In this document: positions 21,980 to 32,724 of the stretch, in pieces | How the letters are laid out: every line of letters begins with the position of its first letter | How positions within the stretch are numbered: position 1 is the stretch's first letter | Source of the DNA: Steinernema hermaphroditum | Lineage: Eukaryota > Nematoda > Chromadorea > Rhabditida > Steinernematidae | Direction: 5' to 3' | Length of the DNA: 64,000 nt | NCBI GenBank assembly: GCA_030435675.1 | Contig: CM059623.1 | Coordinates: forward strand, 8,892,012 to 8,956,011 | Position numbers and translations under genes: made by a program | Notes under the pieces: model-generated | What the model saw: the letters and a program-made list of their open reading frames with translations, nothing else | Told to the model about the DNA's origin: nothing | The model's database searches: none

Positions 21980-24159
21980 ATGAGATTGGAGGCGATTCCC
22001 CTGGCTGCTCTGCTGAGTAAGTTTACTGTAGGACCTTCGACTCTTGCGTCCTCTACAAGACCAAGCAGAAGGAGATGCTTTTCAGTCGTTTTAACCAAGA
22101 CAAGTGGCTTATCGGAAGAGCGGAAACTCCGGGAGATAGAGAAAGCCCGACTGTCGCCAGAAGAACTCAAGAAGATGGAAGATATGCACACTGTATGGTA
22201 CCTCCAGGCTGTGGAGGCGCTTCTTGGCGCCTATGGAAGGAAGCTGTACAGAGCGATGGACAGGTATTGTCCTCGCGTGGCCAAAGAAAAGGGAGATTTT
22301 GAAGGCGAAATCAGTCGGCGTTCGTTTTCTGCCTTTCGAGGATAGAGGAGGAGATGGACATCCGCTCGGGGGCGCGGTGCATCACTGCCGCCGTCGACGG
22401 CCGTCTTCAGCCCTCGCCCTTCAGGCCAATGAGGAGGGCCGCGTGGAAGCCTCGGAGGACGATTCGAAGACGGCCACGTCCTCTGAGGAGGAAGGACATC
22501 CGGATGAAGGAACCGTTCGCGATCCGGATTCTGAAGCAGAAGACGGCGAAGGGGCGTCCGAAGAGGGACTATCGCTTGACGTCGAAGGTGGGGAAGACGC
22601 CTGAGCTGTTCTAAGGCGCTTCAGAACTCCTATGACGACGAGTCGTCCGTGAAGACCCTCCAGGAGATGCCGGGGCTGAAGGACACGAAGCAGGGGAATC
22701 CGAAGTCCCCGGTGACGATGCTAGCGAAGTTTCTGACCAACGTCGTTCGGAGCGTCGACCCCAGGAATCGAATGGAATCGAAAGCGACCTGGGAGGATTC
22801 CCAGAAGAGGATCCACAAAGTGAGGGACGGGTTACGGTAGATAGGGCATTAAGCATTTTCCAGATGGAGAGGATGATTGAGCGCTCCGGCGACCGGTTCA
22901 ACTTCAAGCGGCGCATGCTCGACGTCGTGACCGGGATGAAGCGGCGCCGGACGGTAGCGGAGAAGGTGCGCGACCTCCTTCCGACGAATCGGAGTCCCCT
23001 GATGTCGGACGTCTTCAAACTCGTCGAGTCCTACTCGAAGCACAACGGCGAGGTGAACTACCGTTTCCTCTCCCCGAAGTTTGGCTCTGTGCTCCCGCCG
23101 CGCCACAGCCACCGTACGGAGAGCGTCTTCTCACCCAACGTCCTCCCTTTCTACCGCGACCCCAACAGCGTCCTCCCGATCCCCGACATCGTCGAGGCCA
23201 CAGGTCTCCCCAGCGGCGACCAAAAGGCCGTCCTCGAGCTCATCATGGAGGCGTCAGGGGCGCGCCTCGTCGTCGACGAAGCCTCCAAGGTCTTCGAGAA
23301 GGCTGCGTCGGGTGGATTCCTCGAAGACATCCTCAACATCACCAACGCCATCACCAACACTTTCCAGAGCATCGAGCGAACCTTCTCCTCGGAGCAGCGG
23401 AGCCAGATGGACACCGACGACTTCACCTTTTTGACGGCGGAACAGCTGAAGGAGATGTTCGCCTCTGGCGGTGAGTGATCACTGGATGCCTCCAAACGCT
23501 CTCTTCAGGCGTGTTCAACGTGTCCGACTTGCCCTTCGACCTCGAGGACTATGCGAAGTGGAAAGACGAGGAGCGCGAGGAGGCTGTCATCGAGAAGATC
23601 CGCTCCCTGGCCGAAGAAGGCGACGGCCGTTCCTCGCGCTCCAAGCGGCAGATCACCCTCTCCCCCTTCGCCTTCTCGCCAACAAAGTTGGATGTTGGGC
23701 CCAGTCCAGCTACCTCGATCTCATCCGCTTTCTTGTAGCTGGCGGTCCTTGCTCCGATGACTCTCTCGCCGAACATCTTCAGTCCGATTATCTTGGCTCC
23801 GGGAGTTCTGTCCCCGCCAGTGTTCACTCCGATGGTTGGATCACCTCTAGGTAACTCAGATCTCCTCCGCTCTACACTGTCTTTCAGTGTTCGCCCCATT
23901 CATCCTCGGGCCCAACGTCTTCTCTGCCGCCGTCTTCGACGTCTACGTCTTTTCGCCGTACTTCATCTCCCCGAACGTTTTCAATCCCTACGTGCTCTCC
24001 CCGCTCATTCTCAGTCCCCACATGCTCTCCCCTGATGTCGTCAGCCACACAGTTTTGTCTGGAACAATCTTAAATCCATTTTTTCTAAGTCCGCCTATTG
24101 GAACAGAGTCCGCACTCGCGGCCGATATTCTCTCCCCTAGTTTCCTTTCAAAACGATAA
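21980..24159 (+). CDS. MLT-10-like moulting-cycle protein
   Basis: Eight exons (21980-22016, 22086-22263, 22341-22587, 22625-22819, 22864-23470, 23509-23687, 23740-23851, 23888-24159) give about 608 residues. A short hydrophobic N terminus (EAIPLAALL) may be a signal peptide. A basic region follows, then the Moulting_cycle domain core (PVTMLAKFLTNVVR; RFLSPKFGSVLPP; LFSP-type blocks; SDLPFDLEDYAKW) across roughly residues 150-470. The C terminus is a repeat tract built on [L/F/I]-S-P-x-[hydrophobic pair] (SPNIFSPIILAPGVLSP onwards), typical of MLT-10 and its paralogues. These nematode-specific secreted proteins act in cuticle moulting. A dibasic site (SKRQ) precedes the repeats and could be cleaved. 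In exon 3 a second frame is also open and acidic; I chose the basic frame because its intron phase fits exon 4. The start exon is the weakest part. Confidence 0.85.
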
Positions 24160-24198
24160 AGTTCTAAAAAAAGCTTTTCATTCACAGCTGCTTCCTTC

Positions 24199-24742
24199 TT
24201 AACACACAGTCAACTGCCCTAGCGAGCTGTGCTCGGTCCACATCATACAAGAATCGTAGCTGGTGCGCAAAAGTTGAACGTTCTTCCTAAGCGAGGTGAA
24301 CTTCTCCGACAGTGCCGAGTGTTCTATCTGTAAATATGAATCCAACGGAAGCCAATCGGTTGTGCGAAGAACGATGAAGAGCACCGATATAAAAACCGCC
24401 ACGCAGAGGCCTACGCCTTTTGCGGGAACGAGTACGTGCGCCACAATTTTCCTCCAAGTCGTTGCACACGAGATATTTTCCTTTGGAATTACAGGATTAG
24501 CCGCGCCATTTCCAACAGTAGGAGTTGCATTTTGTGCCTGTAACGAAGAGATATTAGAGAAACGTTCAAGAACGGGTCATCCACTACTTGTTCCCTTGGC
24601 TCCGTAGCTGTGTACAAGTAGACCATATCCTCGTCATCATCTGCAACGTTATCACCAACACCAAGAGGGGCGTTCACCGCATCTTTACTAATCGATTCCA
24701 ATGGAACGGCACTGGTCCTTTCAAACTCCTCGTTTCCTTCCG
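24199..24742 (-). CDS. Single-pass membrane protein, N terminus unresolved
   Basis: Two exons are clear: 24742-24588 (acidic, ending TATEPREQ) and 24537-24199. A 50-bp intron (GTAGTG...TTACAG) separates them. The second exon carries N-I-S-C-A-T-T-W-R-K-I, then a membrane helix (VGLCVAVFISVLFIVL), then a short helical segment to the stop. The first exon follows TTTTTTTTCAG but contains no in-frame ATG near its start. Either a short upstream exon exists or translation starts at the internal Met in DEDMVYLY. I recognise no family. It lies about 170 bp downstream of the L38 gene on the same strand, an arrangement that suggests a second cistron of an operon. Confidence 0.6.
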
Positions 24743-24918
24743 CTGAAAAAAAGCGCAACTTGCGATCGTCAATTGTGGGCAGGAAGAAACAAACCAGGCA
24801 TCGACCACCCACTGACCCTCAACAACCGATGAATGTCCCCAGATGCGACACAGAGATATTTGCAAAAACAACAAGAACTTTATGTCCACAGAAACCACCA
24901 ACAACAAGTGAGTAGGAA

Positions 24919-25125
24919 TTACGTCTCGATGACCATGCCCTTGGGCAGCGCCTTCTTCAGCATGTCAGCTTTCTGATTATCGCGTAAAACGAGGGTGTAG
25001 AGGAGCCTGGAGCAGCGGACCTTGAACTTGACGTTTTCACGGTTCTTGTGGATGCGAACCGACTTGGCGTCCTTGCGGCGAGTGATCTCCAGGAACTCCT
25101 TGATTCCTTTAACTTCAGCGGGCAT
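24919..25125 (-). CDS. rpl-38: 60S ribosomal protein L38 (eL38)
   Basis: A single coding exon gives 68 residues. The family core R-R-K-D-A-K-S-V, then N-V-K-F-K-V-R-C-S-R-L-L-Y-T-L-V and the K-A-D-M-L-K-K-A-L-P-K-G end are unmistakable. Length matches eL38 (about 70). It is a structural protein of the large ribosomal subunit. The ATG at 25125 directly follows TTCGTTGTAG, a likely trans-splice acceptor. The C terminus (GMVIET) is a little shorter and less basic than usual. The next gene on this strand begins about 180 bp away. Confidence 0.95.
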   Translation of the reverse strand: MPAEVKGIKEFLEITRRKDAKSVRIHKNRENVKFKVRCSRLLYTLVLRDNQKADMLKKALPKGMVIET

Positions 25126-25538
25126 CTACAACGAATATCGAAATTAGAAAAAAACAGTCAGGCGAAAAAAGATACGCGGCTATAACGACGGAACATCAGT
25201 GACGTTCGAGGCCTCGCATTTTTCGCAAACGATCTGCTCTCGAACATCACCTTGTGTAACAACACTCGATCGTACGACTAAAAATGGCTGCCTCCCATCA
25301 CATAACCATTCTCCGCCGCAGCAAAAATCAAAATAGCGTAGAAATATTTCAATTTAAACTGCGCGACCAGAATTAGTCCCTAGACAAAGACGAGACAGAG
25401 AAAAATTGCAAAAACAAAAATCCCGCAAAACTCCCACCCGGCAAAAATCGAAGCGGACACAGAAATGCCGTGAGATATTTCCAGCTTTTCAAACTCTACA
25501 GTAATAAAACGTTGCAAGACCAGATTTCAAAACGGTAA
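25126..25538. other. Divergent promoter region between rpl-38 and the CNOT1-like gene
   Basis: About 410 bp separate two divergent starts (rpl-38 on minus, the CNOT1-like gene on plus). It contains several GCAAAAAT/CAAAAATC-like repeats (about 25320-25460), AT-rich tracts and TACAGTA at about 25497. No further gene is visible. Confidence 0.5.
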
Positions 25539-28474
25539 ATGTCGGCTCGGGAAATGATCCACAGTCTCGGCTGCGTGCACACGGCGCTTTTCGCCAGCTC
25601 TTTGACCGTTTTGCGCCTGAAGAAGATGGCGCCTGGAGTGCTGAGTGCCATCAACGTCGAAATCCTCATCGTCAGGTCCAGGGCCGAGGGCCAGTTGCTG
25701 AGCGAACCGCAGAACCATGTGATTCACACGGTCGATACCCTGATTGACCAGCTGACGGCCGAGAACATCTACCAGAAGGTGAACAAACTCTATTATCTAT
25801 GGATTATGAACCGTTTCTTCAGGCATTGGATTTCTCTATACTCATCGATCACGTGAATGAGACGAAGTTCATTGCGTGGCTGGCACAGCACATCGTCATT
25901 CACCAAGTGTCCAAGAAGGCCGCCATCCATCAGATTCTGCAAAATCTCATGCACTTCATGAAACGGGATGACTTCGACGACCAAATCGAGAAGGAAACGT
26001 TCCGATGCATAAAAGTATTGTTGTTAGTTGGTTTCTACAAATTTGCTAAACTTTGGAATCCAGGTTATACTGGCACTCGACGAAAGCGAAGCCAAGTACG
26101 ATGAGCGTCAAATGCTCAAGAACCTCGGAAGTTTTTTGGGTCTGCTGACAATAGCTCGGAACCGACCGATTCTGATTCGTGACTTGAATCTGTCGGTGCT
26201 GATGACGAATGCGGTAGAGAAGAATGTGGAAGCCCTGAACATCGTCATACCATTTGTTGCAAAGATTTTGTTGTCCTGCAAACACAGCATAGTACGTCAA
26301 CCTCACTTGGAACGACCTGCATATCTCGCCCATTTTCAGATCTTTTCGATTAATTCTGCGTGGATAAGATCGCTGCTTTTCAAACTAGTCGACTTGTACA
26401 GAAATCCAGTGGCGCGTGAATACCACCGGTTCGAGATCGAAGCCCTGTTCAGCACTCTTCAAGTGTGTCCTGAAGCCGTGGAAAGTGAAAAGGAGAACAA
26501 ATCTGAGCCGGTTGTCACACGATACGGAGTTCAACGAACGCGACATATTCTGCAGATTAAAGCCGAAGTCCGGGAGGAGCGCCCGAGTCGAACAGATCAA
26601 GCAACACTTGTATCCGAAGTCGAGTCCATTAACACAACATCAGAAGTAGGCGAAGAGCAAGTCAACGAAGATAGTTCGTCCCAAGTCTCCCCAAGATCAT
26701 CACAGTCAAGCAGCCAGCCTTCCGTGGACGGCGAAGAGGATTTTGCGACGTCTTCCCGATCAAGAGCTGTATCATCAAACGGCTCCGACATTTCCTTCCC
26801 GTTGAACCTAAGTTTCCTTTCCGACGATGCTCTCGAGTTCGCTCCCGCAACCTACGATGATTGCCACCTGCCTCACGTGACATACAACGATCTCGACATT
26901 TCATCTCTGGAAGATATCTGCCGACACATCCATGTACAGCCATTAGCAGATATAAACATGACTAGTGAAGATGTGCGGTACATTATCGAGTGCGCGCTAA
27001 AGCACGCTGTTCGCGAAATAATTGGTAAGATTGGAGTTCGTTTGCTGAGACTGAGACTCAATTTTTCTTTTGAAGATTGTGTCACGAAGAGGGCCGTGAC
27101 TCACACACTCCATTTCATGGATGAGATGATTCGCAAGGATTTCGGAGTGAAACTGGATTTCGACCCGGACGATATTCGGAACGCCGCCATAAAGATGGCG
27201 AAGTCAATGGCTGGCGGGCTAGCCTTTGGGATTTCTGCGCTTCCCTTGAGCAGTATGACGGAAGGCTATCTACAACGTAATCTTTTTGGAAAGGTACTGT
27301 AATTCTAATTCATGAGTCGACGTCAACTTCATTTCTTTCAGACAAACCTGGAAGACGTTGTAGGCGGGGCCCAGATTCGCGATGGCAACGCTAAGATTGG
27401 TGCGTGTTTCATTGCGAAAACGGCTAGCGAAGCGACTGCCGAGGAAATCATCAAGCGATTCGACGCTGGGTACTACTCCAACATCATTTATTGTTGCGAG
27501 AATTCCCACTCAAAAGCACCGACATCGCCAAGAAGTGACGCTGGCGGCCGACTCCGCTTCGCCTTCCCCTCTTCCGAGCCGAATCTAACGTCGTACACTA
27601 CATACTCCGATGTGAACGTTGGTTTTGACGGTTCAGCGGTTGGAAACGACGTCAGCCGTACCTCCTCTGTGACTGCGTCAGAAAACGGATTTCCGGTTCT
27701 CAAAAAGTTCATTTGTTTGTCGGACGACAAGTCCCTGTACACGCAATTGACGAATTTACTGAACACCATTGATAACTGGAACCGGGAAGATGACTCTGCC
27801 ATTGTGCTGGCTGGAATAAGACCTGCGGAAGTTGTAGAAGACATCCGCCATGTCGTGTACGCCCTAATCATCGATCTGCAACAGCCGCGCAAAGGAGCTC
27901 CGCGTATGCCGGGAAGTGTTATTGACTTCATCGTCGAGCAGTTCCTAATTTATTACGTTCCGGACATGGAATCTGTGTTGACTACGAATGCGAAGCGTAG
28001 GCAAAGCTATCACCCTTTCCTTACTCTTGTGCCTTTTCAGATAACACCGAAGCCAAGTGGTCGAAGCGTTTGCGAGATGTCTTCGTCGAATTTTGCAGGA
28101 TCATCATCGCACAGATCACAGGAACCGAATTCGTTCGAAGGATAACGCACTTTGTGTGTGAGCACTGCAAGGAGAACCGTTTCAACGTGGAAGCCATTGC
28201 CTTTCTGATGCGAATGCAATTGATCCATGCGACAATATTCGATAAACATCTTAAGGTTTGGATTGTATTATGGTCCGCATTATTTATTTTGAAAATTTAG
28301 ATGCTCGTGGAAAACGGTGAACGGAAGGCGATTTTCGCTTTTGTCGGTCAACTTGTAAAAGCAGTCTTCAGCGCACATGAGGATTCGACCACGGAGTCTA
28401 CGCTCCTACCCTATACGCTTGCTGCTATGCAAAGCGAGTACAAGAAGGCTGAGGAGTCGGTACGCGAAGATTAG
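25539..28474 (+). CDS. Truncated CNOT1 (CCR4-NOT scaffold) paralogue
   Basis: About nine exons give roughly 860 residues. Residues ~75-250 match the CNOT1 MIF4G region (IEKETFRCIKVIL; LLIARNRPIL-type LGSFLGLLTIARNRP; ALNIVIPFVAKILLS). In CNOT1 this region binds the DDX6 helicase and the CAF1 deadenylase. After an S/E/Q-rich linker comes a block resembling the CN9BD/DUF3819 helical region (CALKHAVREII; RAVTHTLHFMDEMIRKDFGVKLD; KSMAGGLAFGISALPL). The last third matches the connector region (VEQFLIYYV; FLMRMQLIHATIFDKHL). It lacks the long CNOT1 N terminus and ends at 28474 before the conserved NOT-module C-terminal domain. Full CNOT1 is well over 2,000 residues. No internal stop or frameshift is seen, so it appears to be a functional shortened paralogue, not a pseudogene. 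It is convergent with the PTP gene; the stops lie 86 bp apart. Confidence 0.82.
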
Positions 28475-28559
28475 GTCCTGTGAAATGCTTTGTTTAGTGA
28501 TGCGGGTCGCCATCCTTGGATAAATTATTTATACCCAGTTTACGAGTATCATTCCGTTG

Positions 28560-30220
28560 TTAGGCTGGTTTCCTTGGTTTTAGTCCATGCTCAGCATTCT
28601 TTCTTTTGACGAAGTTGTCGTGATCCGTGATGAATTTGGACACGCGCTGTGACTTGGTAAGCGCGCCGAACTCGACAAGTTGCTCAATAACGCAGCGGTG
28701 GGCGAAAACGTACTGCTGAAGCGACCTTCTTTTTTTACAAGGAATGGGAGTACAGCTGTACCTGGTCGTTTTGAACAGAGTGCCAGCGAGCATTTCGAAT
28801 GTCGTTCAGAGCGTCGACCATGCGGAATGTGGTTTGTGATCTATCAGGTTTCATCATCCTGTGCAGCGCCATCTCGACAAGTGTAAGTGTCCCTGTCCTG
28901 CCGATTCCTGGAATTTTATTCTTCTTGTTAAAAGTTCACTTGTAGCTACTTACCAGCCGAGCAATGTACGAGAACTGGTTTACTCTTCGCGAGGTACCGC
29001 GCAATACGGCATACTTCAAGGCTCGTGAAAGGCGAGGCCGGTACACGGTGATCTAAAAAGGATTCAGTTAGTCCATTACTGGAACGTCAGGAAAACTAGC
29101 CGGGCCACGTCAGGTAGTGGAGATGAGTTATCTAAAATGAAGCGTCAATCCTGGTATATTTTATTTTCCACTTACCGTGCTGACTTTCTTCGTGCGCACA
29201 TCTGTAATCTCGAGCTCTCGCTGGATAATCTTTTCGAGCTCGCGATTTCCTTTAGTACCACCAACATTCCTTGTTTTCCTGTTACGCACTGTCAATGCGC
29301 CGAAGACTAAAAAATCACCTTCTTCTTGTGGTACGTAGTCATATGATTTCTCAACCTATGGTGAGTTCGTTATGAAACGAAAAACTGTTACAGACCCACT
29401 TTCACGTGTCGTCCACCTTCTTCGTCGTCGCGGTCCTTGGAACGAGTCGCCGTTTTACTCACGCTCCGTGACTTTGATTTTGCTTTCGCATTGTCACTTT
29501 TCATGAATGTTTTTTCCCGAAAGTCGCAGAGCATCACTATGACGTTACATTGTTGTTCAATTGCCATCCGGTAGAAGTAACCTGAACGCGGACAAGTGGG
29601 ATGCCCTCACGGTGGGAGTACTCACCACAAGTGTTACTCATTGGCGCCTGTGCACAGATGAAGGAGTACCCATCAGAGATATTGAGTAAGCTCGCGTGAA
29701 TATAGTCATCGTCTTTATTTTGCAACTTCACTCTTGAATGATCCAGAAGCAGGACATCATCGTAGCGATTCCTTGCTTCATTTTCATTGAATGCCTGAAA
29801 ACAAGTTTTTCAGATGAGTTCGGAATCGTCGCTTTAACGAACTTCGTAGGGCATGCTCGGTAAGATGGTCCGCTTTTCCTTTATGAACTCTTCGCGGATG
29901 CCACGGATTCCAACCTTTGAGATATTCTCCATCCACTCTTCTATCATCTTCTGCGTCTGTTCCGAGAACTCCTCTTTGCTATCGGAACCGAGGAACGAGG
30001 ACTTAACGGTAGTCTGTGCCGTCTCGGCCGCATATTTAGAACCACTGGTGCCCTGGTTCCCCGTTGCGTCGCGGTCCTCGGCAACTTCAGATTGCTTCTG
30101 TGGCTTTTCATCATCTTCCAGTGCCGGTTTGTCGCCATTTCGTGGACTACCCGATGTGGTATATCCTGAGGTACCATGATGATCGTTGCCTTTCTGTGGA
30201 GATGACTCCTTACGCGGCAT
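28560..30220 (-). CDS. Protein tyrosine phosphatase with intact catalytic motifs
   Basis: Start ATG 30220 follows TCTCTTTTAG by 27 bp, a likely leader acceptor. The first ~100 residues are charged and disordered. The PTP domain follows: NENEARNRYDDVLLLDHSRV; DYIHASLLN; the Q-A-P-x-x-x-T block; FYRMAIEQQCNVIVMLCDFRE; the WPD loop (L-T-W-P-D-H); and the P-loop V-H-C-S-A-G-I-G-R-T-G with catalytic Cys and Arg intact. The terminus is basic. A K/S/R-rich insertion (KAKSKSRSVSKTATRSK) follows FREK. The intron inside the WPD codon block starts with GC rather than GT (29100-29099). It is divergent from the SH2 kinase with about 360 bp between ATGs. Nematodes have a large family of sperm-enriched PTPs of this type. 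It probably counters tyrosine kinases such as its neighbour, but that is inference. Confidence 0.9.
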
Positions 30221-30582
30221 TGGAAAGCGAGCTTTCGAGAGAATCCTAAAAGAGACATTGAGTGAGGCATGCTGGAGCGACTTACCGAAGCACGACTGAT
30301 CGCCCACTTGTAAACGGTTCAAATGACCATGTGCCAGATTATTTCAGACATTTACGTGCGCATTTGCAGATTGTATGCAGAAGACTCAGTAGACAGCGTC
30401 TATGCATTCCTAGACTATTTCGGGAGGAGGCGTCTGCGAGAGACGTCAGTGGACATCAAACAATCGAGTTGAGCGGTCGGTCACAGTGTTCGTGTGAAGT
30501 GCGTTGAATCGTCTCGATTTGCTGACAACAGTAGGCTTCTGTGATACTGTTGCTAATTCTTACATTTATGTCTGTTATAGAG
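30221..30582. promoter_or_regulatory. Shared upstream region of the PTP/SH2-kinase pair
   Basis: Only about 360 bp lie between the two divergent start codons, so any promoter elements are shared or interleaved. I see no TATA box. A G/A/T-rich segment and CATGCCAG/GCATGCTGG-like sequence occur at about 30265-30340. Both ends terminate in splice-acceptor sequence, so some of it is 5' outron. Confidence 0.5.
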
Positions 30583-32095
30583 ATGAGTCAGTCGCCATCT
30601 TATCCATCACCGAGATCGACAAAACGAAAAGCATCGCAATCGCCAGGGTCGAACTCCTTATCCTCAGAAAGAGCCATTACTCTAAACAATGAAGTTTCAT
30701 CTCTGTCGATATCAAAGAGCTTCTGCGATAGCATTGATGTGCCACTCGGATCCGTCCCTCGACCAAAGCTCATTCACGTGAAGACTTCTGATGCGGGAGC
30801 GACTCGTCCCCTGCACGCCGAGGAATACTTCCATGGATACCTACCTGCGGAGGCTTGTGAGAGTGTACTGAAGAACCGCGGAGATTTCCTCGTCCGGAAG
30901 GTTGTGAACCAGGACCATGAAGAACTATACATCTCGCTTATGAGCGCTCATGTGAAGGTAAAACATGTTAAGATCAACCATGCAGTGATCAGGAAGATGT
31001 AAGTGGTTTGTAACTGTTGCGGAATATAGCCAGATTTAGGTACTTTGTGTATAACTACTGTTTCAACGCGCCCGCCGGACTCATTGCGTATCACCTTCGC
31101 AAGAAACTTCCCATCGATCCCGAAGGCAACGTAATCAATAAAGGGATCGCTCGTGAAAAGTGGCAGTTGTACCACGAACAGCTTCAGAGGTTAGTTTTGT
31201 GACAGATGGATTGTCGTAATTCTCCATATACTCAGGAAGAAGAAGCTCGGAGATGGAGCTTTCGGCGAAGTGTGGCTAGGAACGTTGCACCAAGGAATGT
31301 TCACAAAGGTTGAGGTCGCAATTAAGACTCCACTTGGCAAGGTGACTGCTGCGGAACACGATAAACTATTTCAAGAAGCTCAGCTAATGCGAACCTTGGA
31401 GCACCCGAACTGCATAAGAATGATTGGAGTCGCTATGTACGATGAACCTCTCATGATTGTAATGGAGCTGGCTCCTGGAGGTGCTGTCGTCGACGCGGTG
31501 CGGAACAAGCCAGGACCGACCGTACAAGAGCGAATCCGTTATGCCTATGGAGCATTGAAGGGTCTTGCTTTCTTGGAATCAAAGTCAGTGATTCACCGGG
31601 ATGTGGCGGCTAGAAACACGCTCATTTCCGCGAAAGGGGAGGCAAAGATCAGTGACTTTGGCCTTTCGATTCTGGGAAGTGAACACAAGGAAAAGCGTCT
31701 GCACAAAGTCCCCGTAAGGTATCTCGCCCCGGAAACTCTCTCTAGTGGGAAATATTCTTCGAAGTCCGATGTATGGAGCTACGGTATATTAATATGGGAG
31801 ATTTTCTATGATGGACAGGAACCCTATGACGATATCGAAGACCCACTGGAGGTTACTTAGTTAATGATATATCAACAAAAACTTTTTGTTTTAGGTGAAG
31901 AAACAAGTAAAGGCCGGGCGCCGACTTCAGAATAGTACCAACGCATGCCCGAAGCACCTCTGGGACGTAGCAACATCATGCTGGGCCGTAAAACCTGACC
32001 AACGGCCTTCATTCGCAGATCTGCTGAACACATGGATCCTTGAAACGCCATCAAATCGATTCTACAGCCATATCGCTTCGAAATTCCATTTTTAG
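30583..32095 (+). CDS. SH2-domain non-receptor tyrosine kinase (Fer/SPE-8-like)
   Basis: Four exons (30583-30998, 31040-31189, 31236-31851, 31895-32095) give 460 residues. A serine-rich N terminus precedes an SH2 domain (about 85-185) with Y-F-H-G-Y-L-P and the phosphotyrosine-binding G-D-F-L-V-R. The kinase domain (about 198-450) shows the glycine loop LGDGAFGEV, V-A-I-K, H-R-D-V-A-A-R-N, D-F-G-L-S, R-Y-L-A-P-E-T-L and S-D-V-W-S-Y-G, so it should be active. The linked SH2-kinase layout and length match the large nematode Fer-related family, many of which act in spermatogenesis. The ATG follows TGTTATAG, a likely leader acceptor. AATAAA lies at 32129. It shares an upstream region with the PTP gene on the opposite strand. 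Confidence 0.93.
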
Positions 32096-32128
32096 AGATT
32101 ATGTGAAAGAACTAATGTAAGAAAGTGG

Positions 32129-32134
32129 AATAAA
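32129..32134 (+). terminator. AATAAA poly(A) signal of the SH2 kinase
   Basis: Located 34 bp after the stop at 32095, within GGAATAAATGC. Typical position for a short 3' UTR. Confidence 0.6.
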
Positions 32135-32178
32135 TGCAAATTTAAAAGCTTCTACATTTACTCTTGACTCAATGGCAT

Positions 32179-32663
32179 TCACCATGCAAGAAATTTCAAA
32201 ATGCACAATGAAGAACCGTATATCACCGTTGTCGCTCCTTCTCTTCTTTCTTCGGCGAAGGGCACGACAGCGGAGTTGAAGACGGCTGTCCCATCAGTGT
32301 GAGCGGGCTTCGAAGCAACAAAAAAGCTGTATCCGTAAGTAGCGCGGAAGGTGCAGCTCTGCGGACGAAACAGAAACCCATCGACGGAGCGGTTGGCGGA
32401 GCAGACTTCGAAGTTGGAGCGATTCTTCGGCTTGAGTGGGCGGCGCAGGTGGTCGGGCGGTGTTGACGGTCTTCTTGGCGAGATATGATTCGGCTTACGT
32501 TCCACGCCAGCCACGACGGATTGGACCATTGCGCCATCAACGATGGACGAGAACGACCGCTCACTCAATTCATCCGAGCGAACTCAGACAGCCGCAAAGA
32601 GAAAGCGAGTGGACGACCCGACCGATCGCTGGGAACGCAAATGAAAGACCTCTTTGTATTTAA
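32179..32663. repeat. Dispersed repeat, copy B, with candidate short ORFs on both strands
   Basis: About 32500-32655 aligns to 6630-6755 (near-identical core GGACGACCCGACCGATCGC and CAAATGAAAGACCTC). A plus-strand frame from ATG 32485 is open for 76 codons and includes S-G-R-P-D-R-S-L-G-T-Q-M-K-D-L. In the shared core two of three differences from copy A fall at third codon positions, hinting at past coding selection in this frame. A minus-strand frame from ATG 32529 is open for 116 codons to 32179. I cannot decide which, if any, is translated. The block lies between the SH2 kinase and the C2H2/HTH gene, convergent at this point. Confidence 0.5.
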
Positions 32664-32724
32664 AAGCTTCTTTGTATCAATATTAATCTTTTTTTGTACA
32701 TACACCTGCCATTAGGAAAAAATT

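Noticed and set aside
22224..22604. Acidic frame in MLT-10-like exon 3
   Set aside because: Open and protein-like, but its intron phase does not connect to exon 4, whereas the overlapping basic frame does.
28475..28559. CNOT1-like gene as a pseudogene
   Set aside because: All exons join in frame without stops and splice sites are intact, so shortening is better explained as a functional paralogue or incomplete gene model.
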